Below, in pieces: positions 1 through 8,824 of a stretch of 22,495 nucleotides of DNA (positions within the stretch are counted from its first letter, which is position 1; the number at the start of each line of letters is the position of its first letter). Origin of the DNA: Chlorobiota bacterium (GTDB taxonomy: Bacteria > Bacteroidota > Bacteroidia > Flavobacteriales > Flavobacteriaceae); assembly GCA_013153655.1 (NCBI GenBank), contig JAADEB010000127.1, forward strand, positions 1 through 22,495. Direction: 5' to 3'. The notes beneath the pieces are model-generated. The model did no database searches. It was not told the DNA's origin and saw only the letters and a list, made by a program, of their open reading frames with translations. A program made the translations under genes and the position numbers.

Positions 1-40
1 CGATTGCACGGTTTATCGGTTCAACAAAAATTCCCCATCT

Positions 41-72
41 ATTCAACTTTTCAACTCTTCAACTATTCAACA
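41..72. repeat. 8-bp tandem repeat (TTCAACTN), four units
   Basis: Four consecutive 8-bp units read ATTCAACT, TTTCAACT, CTTCAACT and ATTCAACA. The reverse-complement equivalent (GTTGAAAA, GTTGAAAA, GTTGAATA, GCTGAACA) is at 8256-8287. No function is evident. The variation sits mainly at unit edges, as expected for slippage-prone DNA. Confidence 0.8.
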
Positions 73-102
73 GAAAAACCACGTTTCCCGTATCCCAAAA
101 AT

Positions 103-254
103 GAGATTCCTCCCGCCTGAGGCGGACACGGCGTCGTTCGTTCCTCACTTCCCTCGGAATGACAGGGATCGTTCTTTTGCTCTGTTACCGCCTTCGGAAC
201 ACGTTGTGTCATTCCAAACGAAGTGCCGTGTCCGCCACAGGAGGAAGGAATCTC
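103..254. repeat. MITE-like inverted-repeat element, left copy
   Basis: The ends are GAGATTCC (103-110) and GGAATCTC (247-254), an exact terminal inverted repeat. The arms 103-164 and 207-254 also match internally: GGCGGACACGGC against GCCGTGTCCGCC, and GAATGACA against TGTCATTC. A 42-nt centre (165-206) separates them. No protein is encoded, so if mobile it would be non-autonomous. A second copy lies inverted at 8372-8505 with a centre of the same length and about two-thirds identity. The arms resemble the TGTCATTCCGAGG...GGAATCT dispersed repeats I remember from many bacterial genomes. Mobility is an inference; I cannot identify a target-site duplication. Confidence 0.65.
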
Positions 255-485
255 CAAAAGGCTAAAAGCTAATGGCTAACAGCCAACAGCTAGTTTTCAC
301 GATTTAACGATTGCACGGTTTAACGATTCAACGGTTTAACAAAAATAACCGGTTCAACGATTCCTCGGTTCAACGGTTTAACAAAAATTATTCACTAACC
401 CGCTACCTCCCTATTTCACTCACAAAACTCACGGCTCTTACATTATAATAATTTCCGTATTTTTACCCAAATTCTCTTTAAGAAA

Positions 486-1073
486 ATGTTTGAATATATT
501 AAAGGAAATATAGCCGAACTCACGCCGGCTTATGCGGTGGCGGACGTGCAAGGCGTGGGTTATTTCATACGGATTACTTTACATACCTATTCGCAATTGC
601 AGGGAAAGGCTTCGGCCAAATTGTTCGTGGAATACGTGGTGCGCGACGACGGTCATTTTCTCTACGGATTCGCCGGTAAGGACGAACGGCAATTTTTTCG
701 CTACCTCACGAGTATTTCCGGTATCGGAGCGGCTTCGGCACTGAGCATCCTCTCGGCCTTGAATCCCGAGGAATTGGCTCGGGCCATTGTGGAGGAAAAC
801 GTGACCTTGCTCAAATCCGTCAAAGGAATCGGACCCAAAACGGCCAAGCGGATTATCGTGGAATTAAAGGACAAAATCGTGAAGGAAGGCTTGGGCTCCG
901 GCACTGTTCCGGCCGGACAACCCGCAGGCGCTCAGGCGGGCGAAGCCGTGGCGGCCTTGGAAGTGCTGGGCTATCCGCGCCGGGTGACCGAACGTGTGGT
1001 GATGCAAATCGTCAAGGAAAATCCCGCCGCCAAAACCGAGGAAATAATAAAACAAGCGCTAAAACGTTTATAA
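486..1073 (+). CDS. ruvA: Holliday junction branch migration protein RuvA
   Basis: RuvA binds four-way Holliday junctions as a tetramer and loads the RuvB ATPase that drives branch migration in recombinational repair. The 195-aa length is normal. Residues 1-64 fit the N-terminal OB fold (MFEYIKGNIAE opening). Two helix-hairpin-helix motifs follow, around SISGIGAASA (76-85) and SVKGIGPKTA (111-120), with the basic KRIIVELKDK after the second. A Gly/Pro/Ala-rich linker (137-152) leads to the small C-terminal RuvB-contacting domain (152-195, EAVAALEVLGYPRR). The start is the ATG giving the canonical N-terminus; no Shine-Dalgarno is present, as usual in Bacteroidota. sprA begins 21 nt after the stop, so the two are probably co-transcribed, an order I recall from other Flavobacteria. 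Confidence 0.97.
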   Translation: MFEYIKGNIAELTPAYAVADVQGVGYFIRITLHTYSQLQGKASAKLFVEYVVRDDGHFLYGFAGKDERQFFRYLTSISGIGAASALSILSALNPEELARAIVEENVTLLKSVKGIGPKTAKRIIVELKDKIVKEGLGSGTVPAGQPAGAQAGEAVAALEVLGYPRRVTERVVMQIVKENPAAKTEEIIKQALKRL

Positions 1074-1094
1074 AAAGTGTTGTCAAAAGGTTAT

Positions 1095-4000
1095 ATGAAG
1101 CATATTTGGCGTTTGCTCGTCATCCTGGCGGCCTTGACGGCCGCGCCGGGACTTCAAGCTCAGCAGGATACCACCGCCGCCACAACGGGCGGCCAATTGG
1201 TGATTCCGGCCTCCGTGCCTTCGGTGCGCGACATGTACGAATACGACCCGCAGGCCAACGTCTATATCCGCAAAACGGTGGTGGGCGACTACGACGTCAG
1301 CTATCCGCGCGTGCTGACACCGGCACAATACCTGGAATGGCTCAAACGCGAACAAATCCTCCAAAACTTCAAGGAAACCAACGACGCCATTTCCGGCAAA
1401 GCCAAAGCCAAAGATGCGCAAAAAGACCTCTTGCCGCAATTTTATGTCAACAGCAAGTTTTTCGAAACCATTTTCGGCGGCAAGGAAATCAAATTCGAAC
1501 CCAAAGGCAATTTCGAACTCGACCTGGGTGTGCGCTACACCAAACGCAACAATCCGCTGGTGCCGGTGCGCAACCGTTCCAATTTCGGCCTCGACCTCAA
1601 CCAACGCATCAGCATGGGCATCACCGGCCACGTGGGCAAACGCCTGAACCTCAACCTGAATTACGACACCCAATCCATGTTCAGTTTCAATAACCAAATG
1701 AAGCTGGACTTCAATCCCGACGAAGACGCCATCCTCCAAAAAGTGGAAGTGGGCAACGTGAGCATGCAGACGGCCAACTCGCTGGTGACCGGCGCTCAAA
1801 GCCTTATGGGTGTTCGTACGGTGATGCGTTTCGGTCATACGGAAATCACCCTGGTGGGCGCCGAGCAAAAATCCAATATGCAGACCATCACGGCGCGCGG
1901 CGGCGAAGTGCTGGAAGACTACGAAGTCCAAAGCCTGCATTACGACGAAAACCGTCACTTCTTCCTCTCGCAATACTTCCGCCAACACTACGACGAAGCA
2001 CTGCGCCAATATCCGTATGTGAACGCACCGGTGCGCATCACCAAAATCGAAGTGTGGATTACCAACCGCAATTCCAATCCGCAAAACGTGCGCAACATTG
2101 TGGCCATTCAGGATTTGGGCGAATCGGAAATCCTGGGTCTGGACCACCCGCCGGCGGGCTTTATCACGCAGCCGGGCGCCTTACCGGACAACAACGTGAA
2201 CCTCTTCAACCCGGAAGCCATCGGTTCGGGACAATCTTTGTTGCTGCCGGCCATTCGTCAGATTCCCACCGTGTCGCAAGGTTTTGCCGTACCAGTGACC
2301 AACGGTAAGGATTATGTGGCCTTGGAAAACGCCGTCAAACTCGACAGCACCCAATTCACGCTGCATCCCAAACTGGGTTACATTACCTTGAAGCGAAAGC
2401 TCAATGCCGACGAAGTGTTGGCCGTGGCCTTCGAATACACCGTAGGCAACGAAATCCACAAAGTGGGTGAATTTACCGACGACGGCATCGTGTATCCGCA
2501 AACCCTGGTGGTCAAACTCCTCAAAAGCAATATTTCGGACATCAGCCAACCCGACTGGCAATTGATGATGAAAAACATTTATGCGCTCAACACCTATTCC
2601 ATTTCGCCGGACGGATTTATGATGCACATCCTCTATGCCGATCCCACGCCGCTCAACTATATCAGTCCCGTCAACGGAACGCCGCTTCCCAACGACGTGA
2701 AGGAACGTATCCTCCTGAACGTGTTCCATATGGACGAGCTCAACACTTCCATGGAACCGCAACCGGGCGGTGACGGCTTTTTCGACTTTATTCCCGGCAT
2801 AACGGTGGACCCGCAGGAAGCCTTGATCATCTTTACATCGAGCGAACCTTTCGGTAAATATTTATTCGAAAAACTGCGCCTCTCGCCTACTGAAAATTAC
2901 GACGATCCCGCCACCTGGAACGACAATCAGAAAAAATACGTTTTCCGCGAACTGTACACCAATTCCCAATCCCGTGCCGCACAATTTCCCGAGAAAAACA
3001 AATTTATGCTCAAAGGGAAATACAAATCGGCGCAAGGCGGCGGCATAGCCGTAGGCGGATTCAACCTGCCGCGCGGGTCGGTGCATGTTACGGCCGGCGG
3101 ACGCGAGCTGGTGGAAGGTGTGGACTACGTGGTCAATTACCAAGCCGGACGGGTGGAAATCATCAACCCGGCCTTGAAGGCTTCCAACGTGCCTATCCAA
3201 GTGCGCGTGGAACAAAACAACCTCTTCCAACAAACCACCAAAGTGTTTACCGGCATCGACGTACAACATAAGTTTAACGACAATTTCCAAATCGGTGCCA
3301 CTTATTTGCATTTGAAAGAAAAACCCATTACCTGGAAATCCGATTACGGCAACGAGCCTTTGAACAACCGCCTGTTCGGCCTCAACGGTATGTATAGCGG
3401 CAAGGTGAATATCCTGTCGAAACTGGTCAATTATCTTCCCAACATCAAGACCGATCAGGAAAGCCGTTTTTCCATTCGCGCCGATTTTGCTTACCTGAAA
3501 CCGGGTTTGGCTCCCGTGTCGAACATGAACGGCGAATCGGCCACGCTGGTGGAAGATTTCGAAAGCAGCCAAAGTCATGTGGACCTGATGATTCCTTATG
3601 CGTGGAAACTGGCTTCGGTGCCGGCGCGTTTTCCGGAAAGTCAGTTGACGGATAACCTGGAATACGGTAAAAACCGCGCCAAATTGGCCTGGTACGTTAT
3701 CGACAATTTGTTCTACACCAACCCACCGCAAGGCATCGACAACACGGAACTGAGCAAGGACGAAAACCGCGTGGTGTATATCCGCGAACTGTTCGACCGC
3801 GACGTGCAAGCCGGTTACAACAACAATATTCCCACCCTCAACCTGGCTTATTTTCCCGACGAACGCGGACCCTACAACTTCGACACCCACCTGACGCCGC
3901 AAGGCAAGCTTACTAATCCCGCTCAACGCTGGGCCGGAATGATGCGGCCGCTGACGGTAACGGATTTCGAACAATCCAACGTCCAATACATCACCTTCTG

Positions 4001-7000
4001 GATCATGGATCCGTATTTCAATAATCCCAACCTCACATCGGGCGGAAAGATTTATTTGGATTTGGGTTATATCAAAGAAGATATTCTTTACGACGGTCGC
4101 AAGCAATACGAAAACGGCCTGCCGGAAGACGGCGGTACGCAAAACACGGTGTTTACCCATTGGGGCAAATTGCCGCTCAATCAATCGCTCAATTATGCCT
4201 TCGACGACGATCCCAACCACCGCGCCAACCAAGACGTGGGCCTCGACGGATTGAAGGACGCCGACGAACGCGATTTCTTCGCCTCCTACCTGAACGCCAT
4301 TCCCGCCGCGGCGCGCAGCCGTTTCCAAGACGACCCTTCGGGCGATGACTACAAAAACTTCCTGGACGTAAACGGCGGCATCGTGGAACGCTACAAGGAC
4401 TACAACAACACCGAAGGCAATACACCGGTCAATAACACCACGGGGCAAACCAACGCCAACGACGTCTATCCCGATGCCGAAGACATCGACCGCGACCAAA
4501 CCATGAACACCATCGATGCTTACTTCGAATATGAAGTGCCGTTCCATCCCGGCATGAGCATGAACGATCCTTATGTGGCCGATATCAAGGAAACCACCTT
4601 CACCGATGCCTCGGGACGTACGCGCCAAAGCCGTTGGATTCAGTTCAAAATTCCCGTGGAACAATTCACCTCGCGCACAGGCAATATCGCCGACTTCCGT
4701 TCCATCAAATTCATGCGCCTCTACCTGACGGAATTTGCACAACCCTTGGTACTGCGCTTTGCCATGCTGGACCTAATTCGCAGCGATTGGCGCAATTATC
4801 TCCTTACGCTGGACCCTGCCGATCCCAATCCGGCCGACGATCCCACCACCGTGGAAGTAACCTCCGTCAGCAGCGAAGAAAACCAAACCCGCGGCGGCAT
4901 TCCCTACGTGAGTCCGCCGGGTGTGGAACGCGAAGAAATTTACCAAAACAATCAGGTGATTCGCCAAAACGAACAGGCCTTGTCCATGCGCGTATGCGAC
5001 CTGGAAGTGAAAGATGCGCGCGGCGTGTTCAAGTACAACCGCGTGGATATGCGGCAATTCAAAAACCTGAAAATGTTTGTACATGCCGAGAGCGTTCCGG
5101 GTCAAATGCCGTTGCAGGACGATGAGGTAATGGCTTTCCTGCGTTTCGGTACCGACCTGAATCAGAATTTCTACGAAGTGATGATTCCCTTGAAGGTAAC
5201 GCGTCCCGGCACTTCGGATCCCGAGGAAGTGTGGCCTTTGGAAAACCGTATGGATCTGCGGCTGGAATTATTGCAAAAAATCAAATTGGAATTGATTCGC
5301 AACGGACAGGCCAACCCGCAGCAGGAACTCTTTTTCCGGGAAGACCAAATCGATCCGTCGGCGGCGGGCAAACCCAATTTGCTCACCTTGGGCATCAAGG
5401 GTAATCCCGATTTTGCGGACGTGCGCGTGATGATGGTGGGCATACGTAACAATTCGTCCAATAACGTTTGCGCGGAAGTATGGTTCAACGAATTGCGCCT
5501 GACGGGCATGAAAAACAAAGGCGGCTGGGCCACTCAGGGAACCGCCGACCTCACCCTGGCCGACGTGGCCACCTTCAATTTCTCGGGCGGCATCTCTACC
5601 GCCGGATTCGGACCCTTGGAACAAGGACCCATGGGACGCTCGGTGGAAAACAAATACAATTATACCTTCAACACGGCCGTCAATATGGGCAAATTCCTGC
5701 CGGAAAAATGGAACATCACCATTCCGCTTTCCTATTCCCTTACCAAGCAATTCATCCGTCCGGAATACGACCCGGTGAACAAAGACATCCTCCTGGACGA
5801 CCGCCTCGACGTGGCCGCCAACCAACGCGAACGCGACAGCATCCTGGAAGTGGCACAAGACCGGCAAGTGTACAAAAGCATCGCCTTAACGGGTGTGAAG
5901 AAAAATTATTCGCAAAAAAACAATACGGCACCGGCACCCGGCGGCCAAGGTACGGGCAAAGCCAATAAACACCATTTCTACGATATCGAAAACTTTACCT
6001 TTAATTTTACCTATTCCGAAAACGAACATTCCAATTACGAAGTGGAATTCGACCGCCGCCAAATGACCTCCTTCGGCATTTTGTATAATTACAATTTCCA
6101 AAGCAAAGCTTTCCAACCTTTTGCCAAGACCAAATCCAAATGGTTGCGTAAGAAATCCATGGCCTTTATTCGCGATTTCAATTTCAATCCGTGGATCTCT
6201 TCCATAACCTTCCGCACCGATATCAACCGCCAATTCAACAATTTCCGCGTACGCCAACTGGAAGATTACGGCCTGGACTTCCCGCCGATGCAAAGCCGTG
6301 ATTACAAGTTCAATACAGGCTACACCATCAACTGGCAACCCTTCAAGTCGATGCAAATCACCTTCAACAGCAATTCCTACCGCAAGGTGGACCGCTTCGT
6401 GCGGCCGGACGGATTGCCGGATTACGAGGCCGGATTGTGGGACCGCTTTTTCGATATCGGTTCGCCGTACACCTTACAGGAAAGCATCAACGGTTCGTAT
6501 CGCCTGCCGCTTTCGAAATTTCCTTTGATCAATTTCCTGGAAGCCAATTACACCTACAACGGCAGTTTCCAATGGCAACGCAGTCCGGCGGTGATGCAAA
6601 GCGTCAACGGCTACGACCTGGGCAATACCATTCAAAACGCCAACACACACCAAATCAACGGCAATATTAACCTGGACAAACTGTATCGCTCCTGGGGCAT
6701 CACCAAATGGCAGAAAAAATGGTCGGGTAAGAGCTTGCGCAAATCCAAACGCCGCAAGCCGGTGAAGGCCAAATCCAAGGACGAAAAATCCAAAAAAGAC
6801 AAAGCCAAAGGCAAGGACAAGAAGAAAAAGAAACGCAACACGCGCAAGGTGTTCGAACCCAATGCTTTCACCAAAGCGGTGGCCGGCATCGCACGCATCT
6901 TTACGTCGGTGAAACGTATTCGTGTCAATTACCAACGTACGGCCGGCACCATGATTCCGGGTTACCTGCAAGGCGTGGGCATTTTCGGCACCGAAAAGCC

Positions 7001-8204
7001 GAGCATTCCCTACGTGCTGGGTTGGGACCGCGACGGCCTGCGCTACGAAATGGCGCGCCGCGGCTGGCTTACCGAATTCCCGGACCTGAACCAACCCTAT
7101 CAACATCAAATCACGCAACACCTGAGCGCTTCCACCAATTTCGAATTGTTCAAAGGCTTTAAGGTGGACGTAAAAGCCGACCGCGTGTATGCCAAAAATT
7201 ACAGCGAAACCTTCCGCGTCCAAAACCGGCAATACCAAACCCTGGTGCCGCAACTGGAAGGCAATTTTACCATTTCCTACTTCCTGGTACCAACGGCCTT
7301 CGAAGAAGCGACGGTGGACAACGATCCCGCCATCGAGCGCATGCGCAACAATTCCTACGTGATTGCTCGCCGCCTGGCCGCCGAACGGGGCGTCAACGTT
7401 CCCGCCACAGGCTATCCGGACGGTTACGGTCCGTTCCAAACCGAAGTGTTGCTCTACTCCTTCCTATCGGCCTACACCAAAGCCGATCCCGGAAAAATGC
7501 GCCTGACGGCCTTTCCTACGGTTCCCATACCCAACTGGAAAGTGCGCTACAACGGATTGATGCGTCTCAAATGGTTCAAAAAACACTTCCGACGGTTCAG
7601 CCTCCAACACGCCTACCAATCCTCGCTGACGGTGAACCGTTTTGCCAACAATATGGAGTTTTTCCAAGACCCTTCGGCACGCGATGTCTCCGATAATTTT
7701 TACAGTCCCATCAGCTACGGCGACGTGGTGCTCACCGAAGCCTTCAACCCGCTGGTGAAGGTGCAAATGGAACTTCGCAATTCCCTGCAACTGGATTTGG
7801 GCTACAAACGCGACCGCATGATGTCGCTCAACACCACCAACTACACCCTTACGCGCGTATCGGGACAGGAAGTAACGGTGGGCCTGGGCTACCGGATCAA
7901 GGACGTGTACCTACCCATGACCATCGGCGGCAACCGCATGGATTTCCGCTCCGACCTGGTGCTGAAAGCCGATTTCTCCTTCCGCCACAACCTGAACACC
8001 ATTTACGGACTTTCGCAAAACAATACGCAACCCGTCAGCGGACAAACGCTCTACAATTTCCGCATGACCGGCGAATATACGCTCACCAACAACCTGTCGG
8101 CCATCTTGTTCTACGAGCATCAATTCAGCAAGTTTGCCGTATCGAACGCCTACCCGATGACCAATATCCGGGGCGGAATTACGATTAAATATTCGTTTAA
8201 ATAG
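1095..8204 (+). CDS. sprA: T9SS outer-membrane translocon protein SprA
   Basis: SprA (Sov in Porphyromonas) is the giant outer-membrane beta-barrel through which type IX secretion substrates cross the outer membrane; it is required for gliding adhesin export. I place the start at the ATG at 1095, giving 2369 aa and a clean signal peptide (MKHIWRLLVILAALTAAPGL, cleavage after QA at residue 22). The in-frame GTG at 1077 would only add six residues before it. The size matches the family (about 2300-2400 aa). Two related blocks of SprA N-terminal type are apparent, the first around residues 50-500. An Asp/Asn-rich segment with calcium-loop-like DVGLDGLKDADE and DAEDIDRDQ lies near residues 1036-1140. 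A tract with more than half Lys/Arg occupies about 1871-1918. The protein ends in aromatic and alternating strands (GGITIKYSFK), as expected for a barrel. Long antisense frames inside it are shadows of its codon bias. Confidence 0.96.
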   Translation: MKHIWRLLVILAALTAAPGLQAQQDTTAATTGGQLVIPASVPSVRDMYEYDPQANVYIRKTVVGDYDVSYPRVLTPAQYLEWLKREQILQNFKETNDAISGKAKAKDAQKDLLPQFYVNSKFFETIFGGKEIKFEPKGNFELDLGVRYTKRNNPLVPVRNRSNFGLDLNQRISMGITGHVGKRLNLNLNYDTQSMFSFNNQMKLDFNPDEDAILQKVEVGNVSMQTANSLVTGAQSLMGVRTVMRFGHTEITLVGAEQKSNMQTITARGGEVLEDYEVQSLHYDENRHFFLSQYFRQHYDEALRQYPYVNAPVRITKIEVWITNRNSNPQNVRNIVAIQDLGESEILGLDHPPAGFITQPGALPDNNVNLFNPEAIGSGQSLLLPAIRQIPTVSQGFAVPVTNGKDYVALENAVKLDSTQFTLHPKLGYITLKRKLNADEVLAVAFEYTVGNEIHKVGEFTDDGIVYPQTLVVKLLKSNISDISQPDWQLMMKNIYALNTYSISPDGFMMHILYADPTPLNYISPVNGTPLPNDVKERILLNVFHMDELNTSMEPQPGGDGFFDFIPGITVDPQEALIIFTSSEPFGKYLFEKLRLSPTENYDDPATWNDNQKKYVFRELYTNSQSRAAQFPEKNKFMLKGKYKSAQGGGIAVGGFNLPRGSVHVTAGGRELVEGVDYVVNYQAGRVEIINPALKASNVPIQVRVEQNNLFQQTTKVFTGIDVQHKFNDNFQIGATYLHLKEKPITWKSDYGNEPLNNRLFGLNGMYSGKVNILSKLVNYLPNIKTDQESRFSIRADFAYLKPGLAPVSNMNGESATLVEDFESSQSHVDLMIPYAWKLASVPARFPESQLTDNLEYGKNRAKLAWYVIDNLFYTNPPQGIDNTELSKDENRVVYIRELFDRDVQAGYNNNIPTLNLAYFPDERGPYNFDTHLTPQGKLTNPAQRWAGMMRPLTVTDFEQSNVQYITFWIMDPYFNNPNLTSGGKIYLDLGYIKEDILYDGRKQYENGLPEDGGTQNTVFTHWGKLPLNQSLNYAFDDDPNHRANQDVGLDGLKDADERDFFASYLNAIPAAARSRFQDDPSGDDYKNFLDVNGGIVERYKDYNNTEGNTPVNNTTGQTNANDVYPDAEDIDRDQTMNTIDAYFEYEVPFHPGMSMNDPYVADIKETTFTDASGRTRQSRWIQFKIPVEQFTSRTGNIADFRSIKFMRLYLTEFAQPLVLRFAMLDLIRSDWRNYLLTLDPADPNPADDPTTVEVTSVSSEENQTRGGIPYVSPPGVEREEIYQNNQVIRQNEQALSMRVCDLEVKDARGVFKYNRVDMRQFKNLKMFVHAESVPGQMPLQDDEVMAFLRFGTDLNQNFYEVMIPLKVTRPGTSDPEEVWPLENRMDLRLELLQKIKLELIRNGQANPQQELFFREDQIDPSAAGKPNLLTLGIKGNPDFADVRVMMVGIRNNSSNNVCAEVWFNELRLTGMKNKGGWATQGTADLTLADVATFNFSGGISTAGFGPLEQGPMGRSVENKYNYTFNTAVNMGKFLPEKWNITIPLSYSLTKQFIRPEYDPVNKDILLDDRLDVAANQRERDSILEVAQDRQVYKSIALTGVKKNYSQKNNTAPAPGGQGTGKANKHHFYDIENFTFNFTYSENEHSNYEVEFDRRQMTSFGILYNYNFQSKAFQPFAKTKSKWLRKKSMAFIRDFNFNPWISSITFRTDINRQFNNFRVRQLEDYGLDFPPMQSRDYKFNTGYTINWQPFKSMQITFNSNSYRKVDRFVRPDGLPDYEAGLWDRFFDIGSPYTLQESINGSYRLPLSKFPLINFLEANYTYNGSFQWQRSPAVMQSVNGYDLGNTIQNANTHQINGNINLDKLYRSWGITKWQKKWSGKSLRKSKRRKPVKAKSKDEKSKKDKAKGKDKKKKKRNTRKVFEPNAFTKAVAGIARIFTSVKRIRVNYQRTAGTMIPGYLQGVGIFGTEKPSIPYVLGWDRDGLRYEMARRGWLTEFPDLNQPYQHQITQHLSASTNFELFKGFKVDVKADRVYAKNYSETFRVQNRQYQTLVPQLEGNFTISYFLVPTAFEEATVDNDPAIERMRNNSYVIARRLAAERGVNVPATGYPDGYGPFQTEVLLYSFLSAYTKADPGKMRLTAFPTVPIPNWKVRYNGLMRLKWFKKHFRRFSLQHAYQSSLTVNRFANNMEFFQDPSARDVSDNFYSPISYGDVVLTEAFNPLVKVQMELRNSLQLDLGYKRDRMMSLNTTNYTLTRVSGQEVTVGLGYRIKDVYLPMTIGGNRMDFRSDLVLKADFSFRHNLNTIYGLSQNNTQPVSGQTLYNFRMTGEYTLTNNLSAILFYEHQFSKFAVSNAYPMTNIRGGITIKYSFK

Positions 8205-8255
8205 GATATTATTGTTAAATCGTTAAACCGTGGAATCGTTAAACCGGTAATTTCT

Positions 8256-8287
8256 GTTGAAAAGTTGAAAAGTTGAATAGCTGAACA
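8256..8287. repeat. 8-bp tandem repeat (GTTGAAAA), four units
   Basis: Units are GTTGAAAA, GTTGAAAA, GTTGAATA and GCTGAACA in exact 8-bp register. This is the reverse-complement counterpart of the TTCAACTN tandem at 41-72. Confidence 0.8.
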
Positions 8288-8371
8288 AATTGATTTGTAA
8301 TTTGTTAAATCGTGCAATCGTATAATCGGAAAATTAGCTTTTGACCGTTAGCCATTAGCTGTTAGCCTTTT

Positions 8372-8505
8372 GAGATTCTTCCTCCCTTCGGTCGTCAGAA
8401 TGACAGAATATGTTCCGTAGGCAGTAACAGGCCAAAAAAGCGCGTAATGTCATCCCGAGGGAAGCGATCGAAGGTAGCGGCGCCGTGTCCGTCTAAGGCG
8501 GATAC
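8372..8505. repeat. MITE-like inverted-repeat element, right copy
   Basis: This is the inverted homologue of 103-254. It begins GAGATTCTTCC, has GAATGACA at 8398-8405 facing TGTCATCCC at 8448-8456, and the 42-nt centre between them shares TGTTCCG, AGGC, GTAACAG and CAAAA with the left copy. The second arm reads CGAGGGAAG then GCCGTGTCCG and GGCGGATA, but stops before the expected GGGAGGAATCTC terminus. That missing terminus appears about 320 bp further on, at 8825-8857. The first arm is also shorter than in the left copy. Confidence 0.6.
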
Positions 8506-8580
8506 AATTGTTTTCGAGACGGATGACCGATGACCACTGACAGGTGCGGGTTTTCGGGAAACGGAGAATGGGAAACGTGG

Positions 8581-8605
8581 TTTTTTCTTTTGAACAAAGA
8601 AAAAA
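8581..8605. repeat. AT-rich perfect hairpin
   Basis: A perfect 10-bp inverted repeat, TTTTTTCTTT against AAAGAAAAAA, encloses the loop TGAAC. It sits directly before the 54-bp repeat array and may be part of that element. It could weakly assist termination on either strand, but it has no GC-rich stem. Confidence 0.5.
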
Positions 8606-8618
8606 TGGATGCTATGGA

Positions 8619-8753
8619 GTCCCGTTAGGGACGCAGTGTTGGTAGCGACAAAGAAATACAATATTCCGCTAAGTCCCGTTAGGGACGCAGTGGTGATAGC
8701 CATAAAGAAATACAATATTCCGCTAAGTCCCGTTAGGGACGCAGTGTTGGTAG
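8619..8753. repeat. Tandem array of 54-bp hairpin-bearing units (2.5 copies)
   Basis: GTCCCGTTAGGGAC occurs at 8619, 8673 and 8727, exactly 54 bp apart. Each occurrence can fold as GTCCC/GGGAC around a GTTA loop. Units 1 and 2 agree at 50 of 54 positions; the third is a 27-nt partial copy identical to the first. Between stems the unit carries GCAGTGTTGGTAGC and AAAGAAATACAATATTCC. The - strand reading frame through it is an artefact of the repeat. Small hairpins of the GTCCC...GGGAC kind are, to my recollection, common dispersed intergenic repeats in Bacteroidota; I cannot name the family. Confidence 0.85.
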
Positions 8754-8756
8754 TAG

Positions 8757-8780
8757 TAGCCGGTGTGATAACGCCGGCTA
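8757..8780. repeat. Hairpin closing the 54-bp array
   Basis: TAGCCGG (8757-8763) pairs with CCGGCTA (8774-8780), extendable by a T-G wobble and a G-C pair to a nine-pair stem with a TGATAA loop. It directly follows the truncated third unit of the array, so it may be the end structure of the inserted segment. No T tract follows, so I do not call it a terminator. Confidence 0.6.
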
Positions 8781-8824
8781 AATGAATCGTAACAAAGCGA
8801 GGGTTTTTCTATGAACCGTTAAAC

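Larger units (their letters stand above)
1..389. repeat. Left intergenic repeat mosaic upstream of ruvA
   Basis: This non-coding stretch is built from several short repeat types: an 8-bp TTCAACTN tandem (41-72), a MITE-like inverted-repeat element (103-254), a GGCTAAAAGCTAATGGCTAAC segment (260-280), and degenerate GGTTTAACGATT units (300-389). The same pieces recur in reverse-complement order at 8210-8505 and 8825-8857, on the other side of ruvA-sprA. The small reading frame on the - strand at 63-257 consists of this repeat and carries a CHSEGSEE-like peptide typical of translated intergenic repeats, so I do not call it a gene. Positions 390-485, just before ruvA, look like an ordinary AT-rich leader with no convincing promoter box. 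Confidence 0.8.
8210..8505. repeat. Right intergenic repeat mosaic, inverted copy of the left one
   Basis: Reading the - strand, this region repeats the left module in the same order: MITE-like element (8372-8505), a GGCTAACAGCTAATGGCTAAC segment (8345-8365), then TTTAACGATT-type units. One stretch (8210-8255) closely matches the reverse complement of 340-389: both contain an ACCGGTTYAACGATTCCNCGGTTYAAC-like string. The region lies between the convergent ends of sprA and the DUF4837 gene, within a 673-bp gene-free gap. I see no strong intrinsic terminator directly behind sprA. Confidence 0.75.

Noticed and set aside
63..257. 64-aa frame on the - strand in the left repeat region
   Set aside because: It is the translation of the MITE-like element and adjoining tandem repeats, not an independent gene.
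1077..1094. GTG start for SprA six codons upstream
   Set aside because: The ATG at 1095 begins a standard signal peptide; the extension adds polar residues and sits three bases from the ruvA stop.
2862..4742. 626-aa open frame antisense to sprA
   Set aside because: It lies wholly inside a confidently identified SprA gene. Its composition (His/Val/Ile-rich) is what codon-biased antisense gives, and no motif is recognisable.
8395..8715. 106-aa frame on the - strand with internally repeated peptide
   Set aside because: The repeated ASLTGL peptide is a direct translation of the 54-bp hairpin units; the rest is repeat mosaic.
8619..8753. Possible CRISPR array
   Set aside because: The whole 54-bp unit is conserved, including what would be spacers, there are only 2.5 copies, and no cas gene is present.
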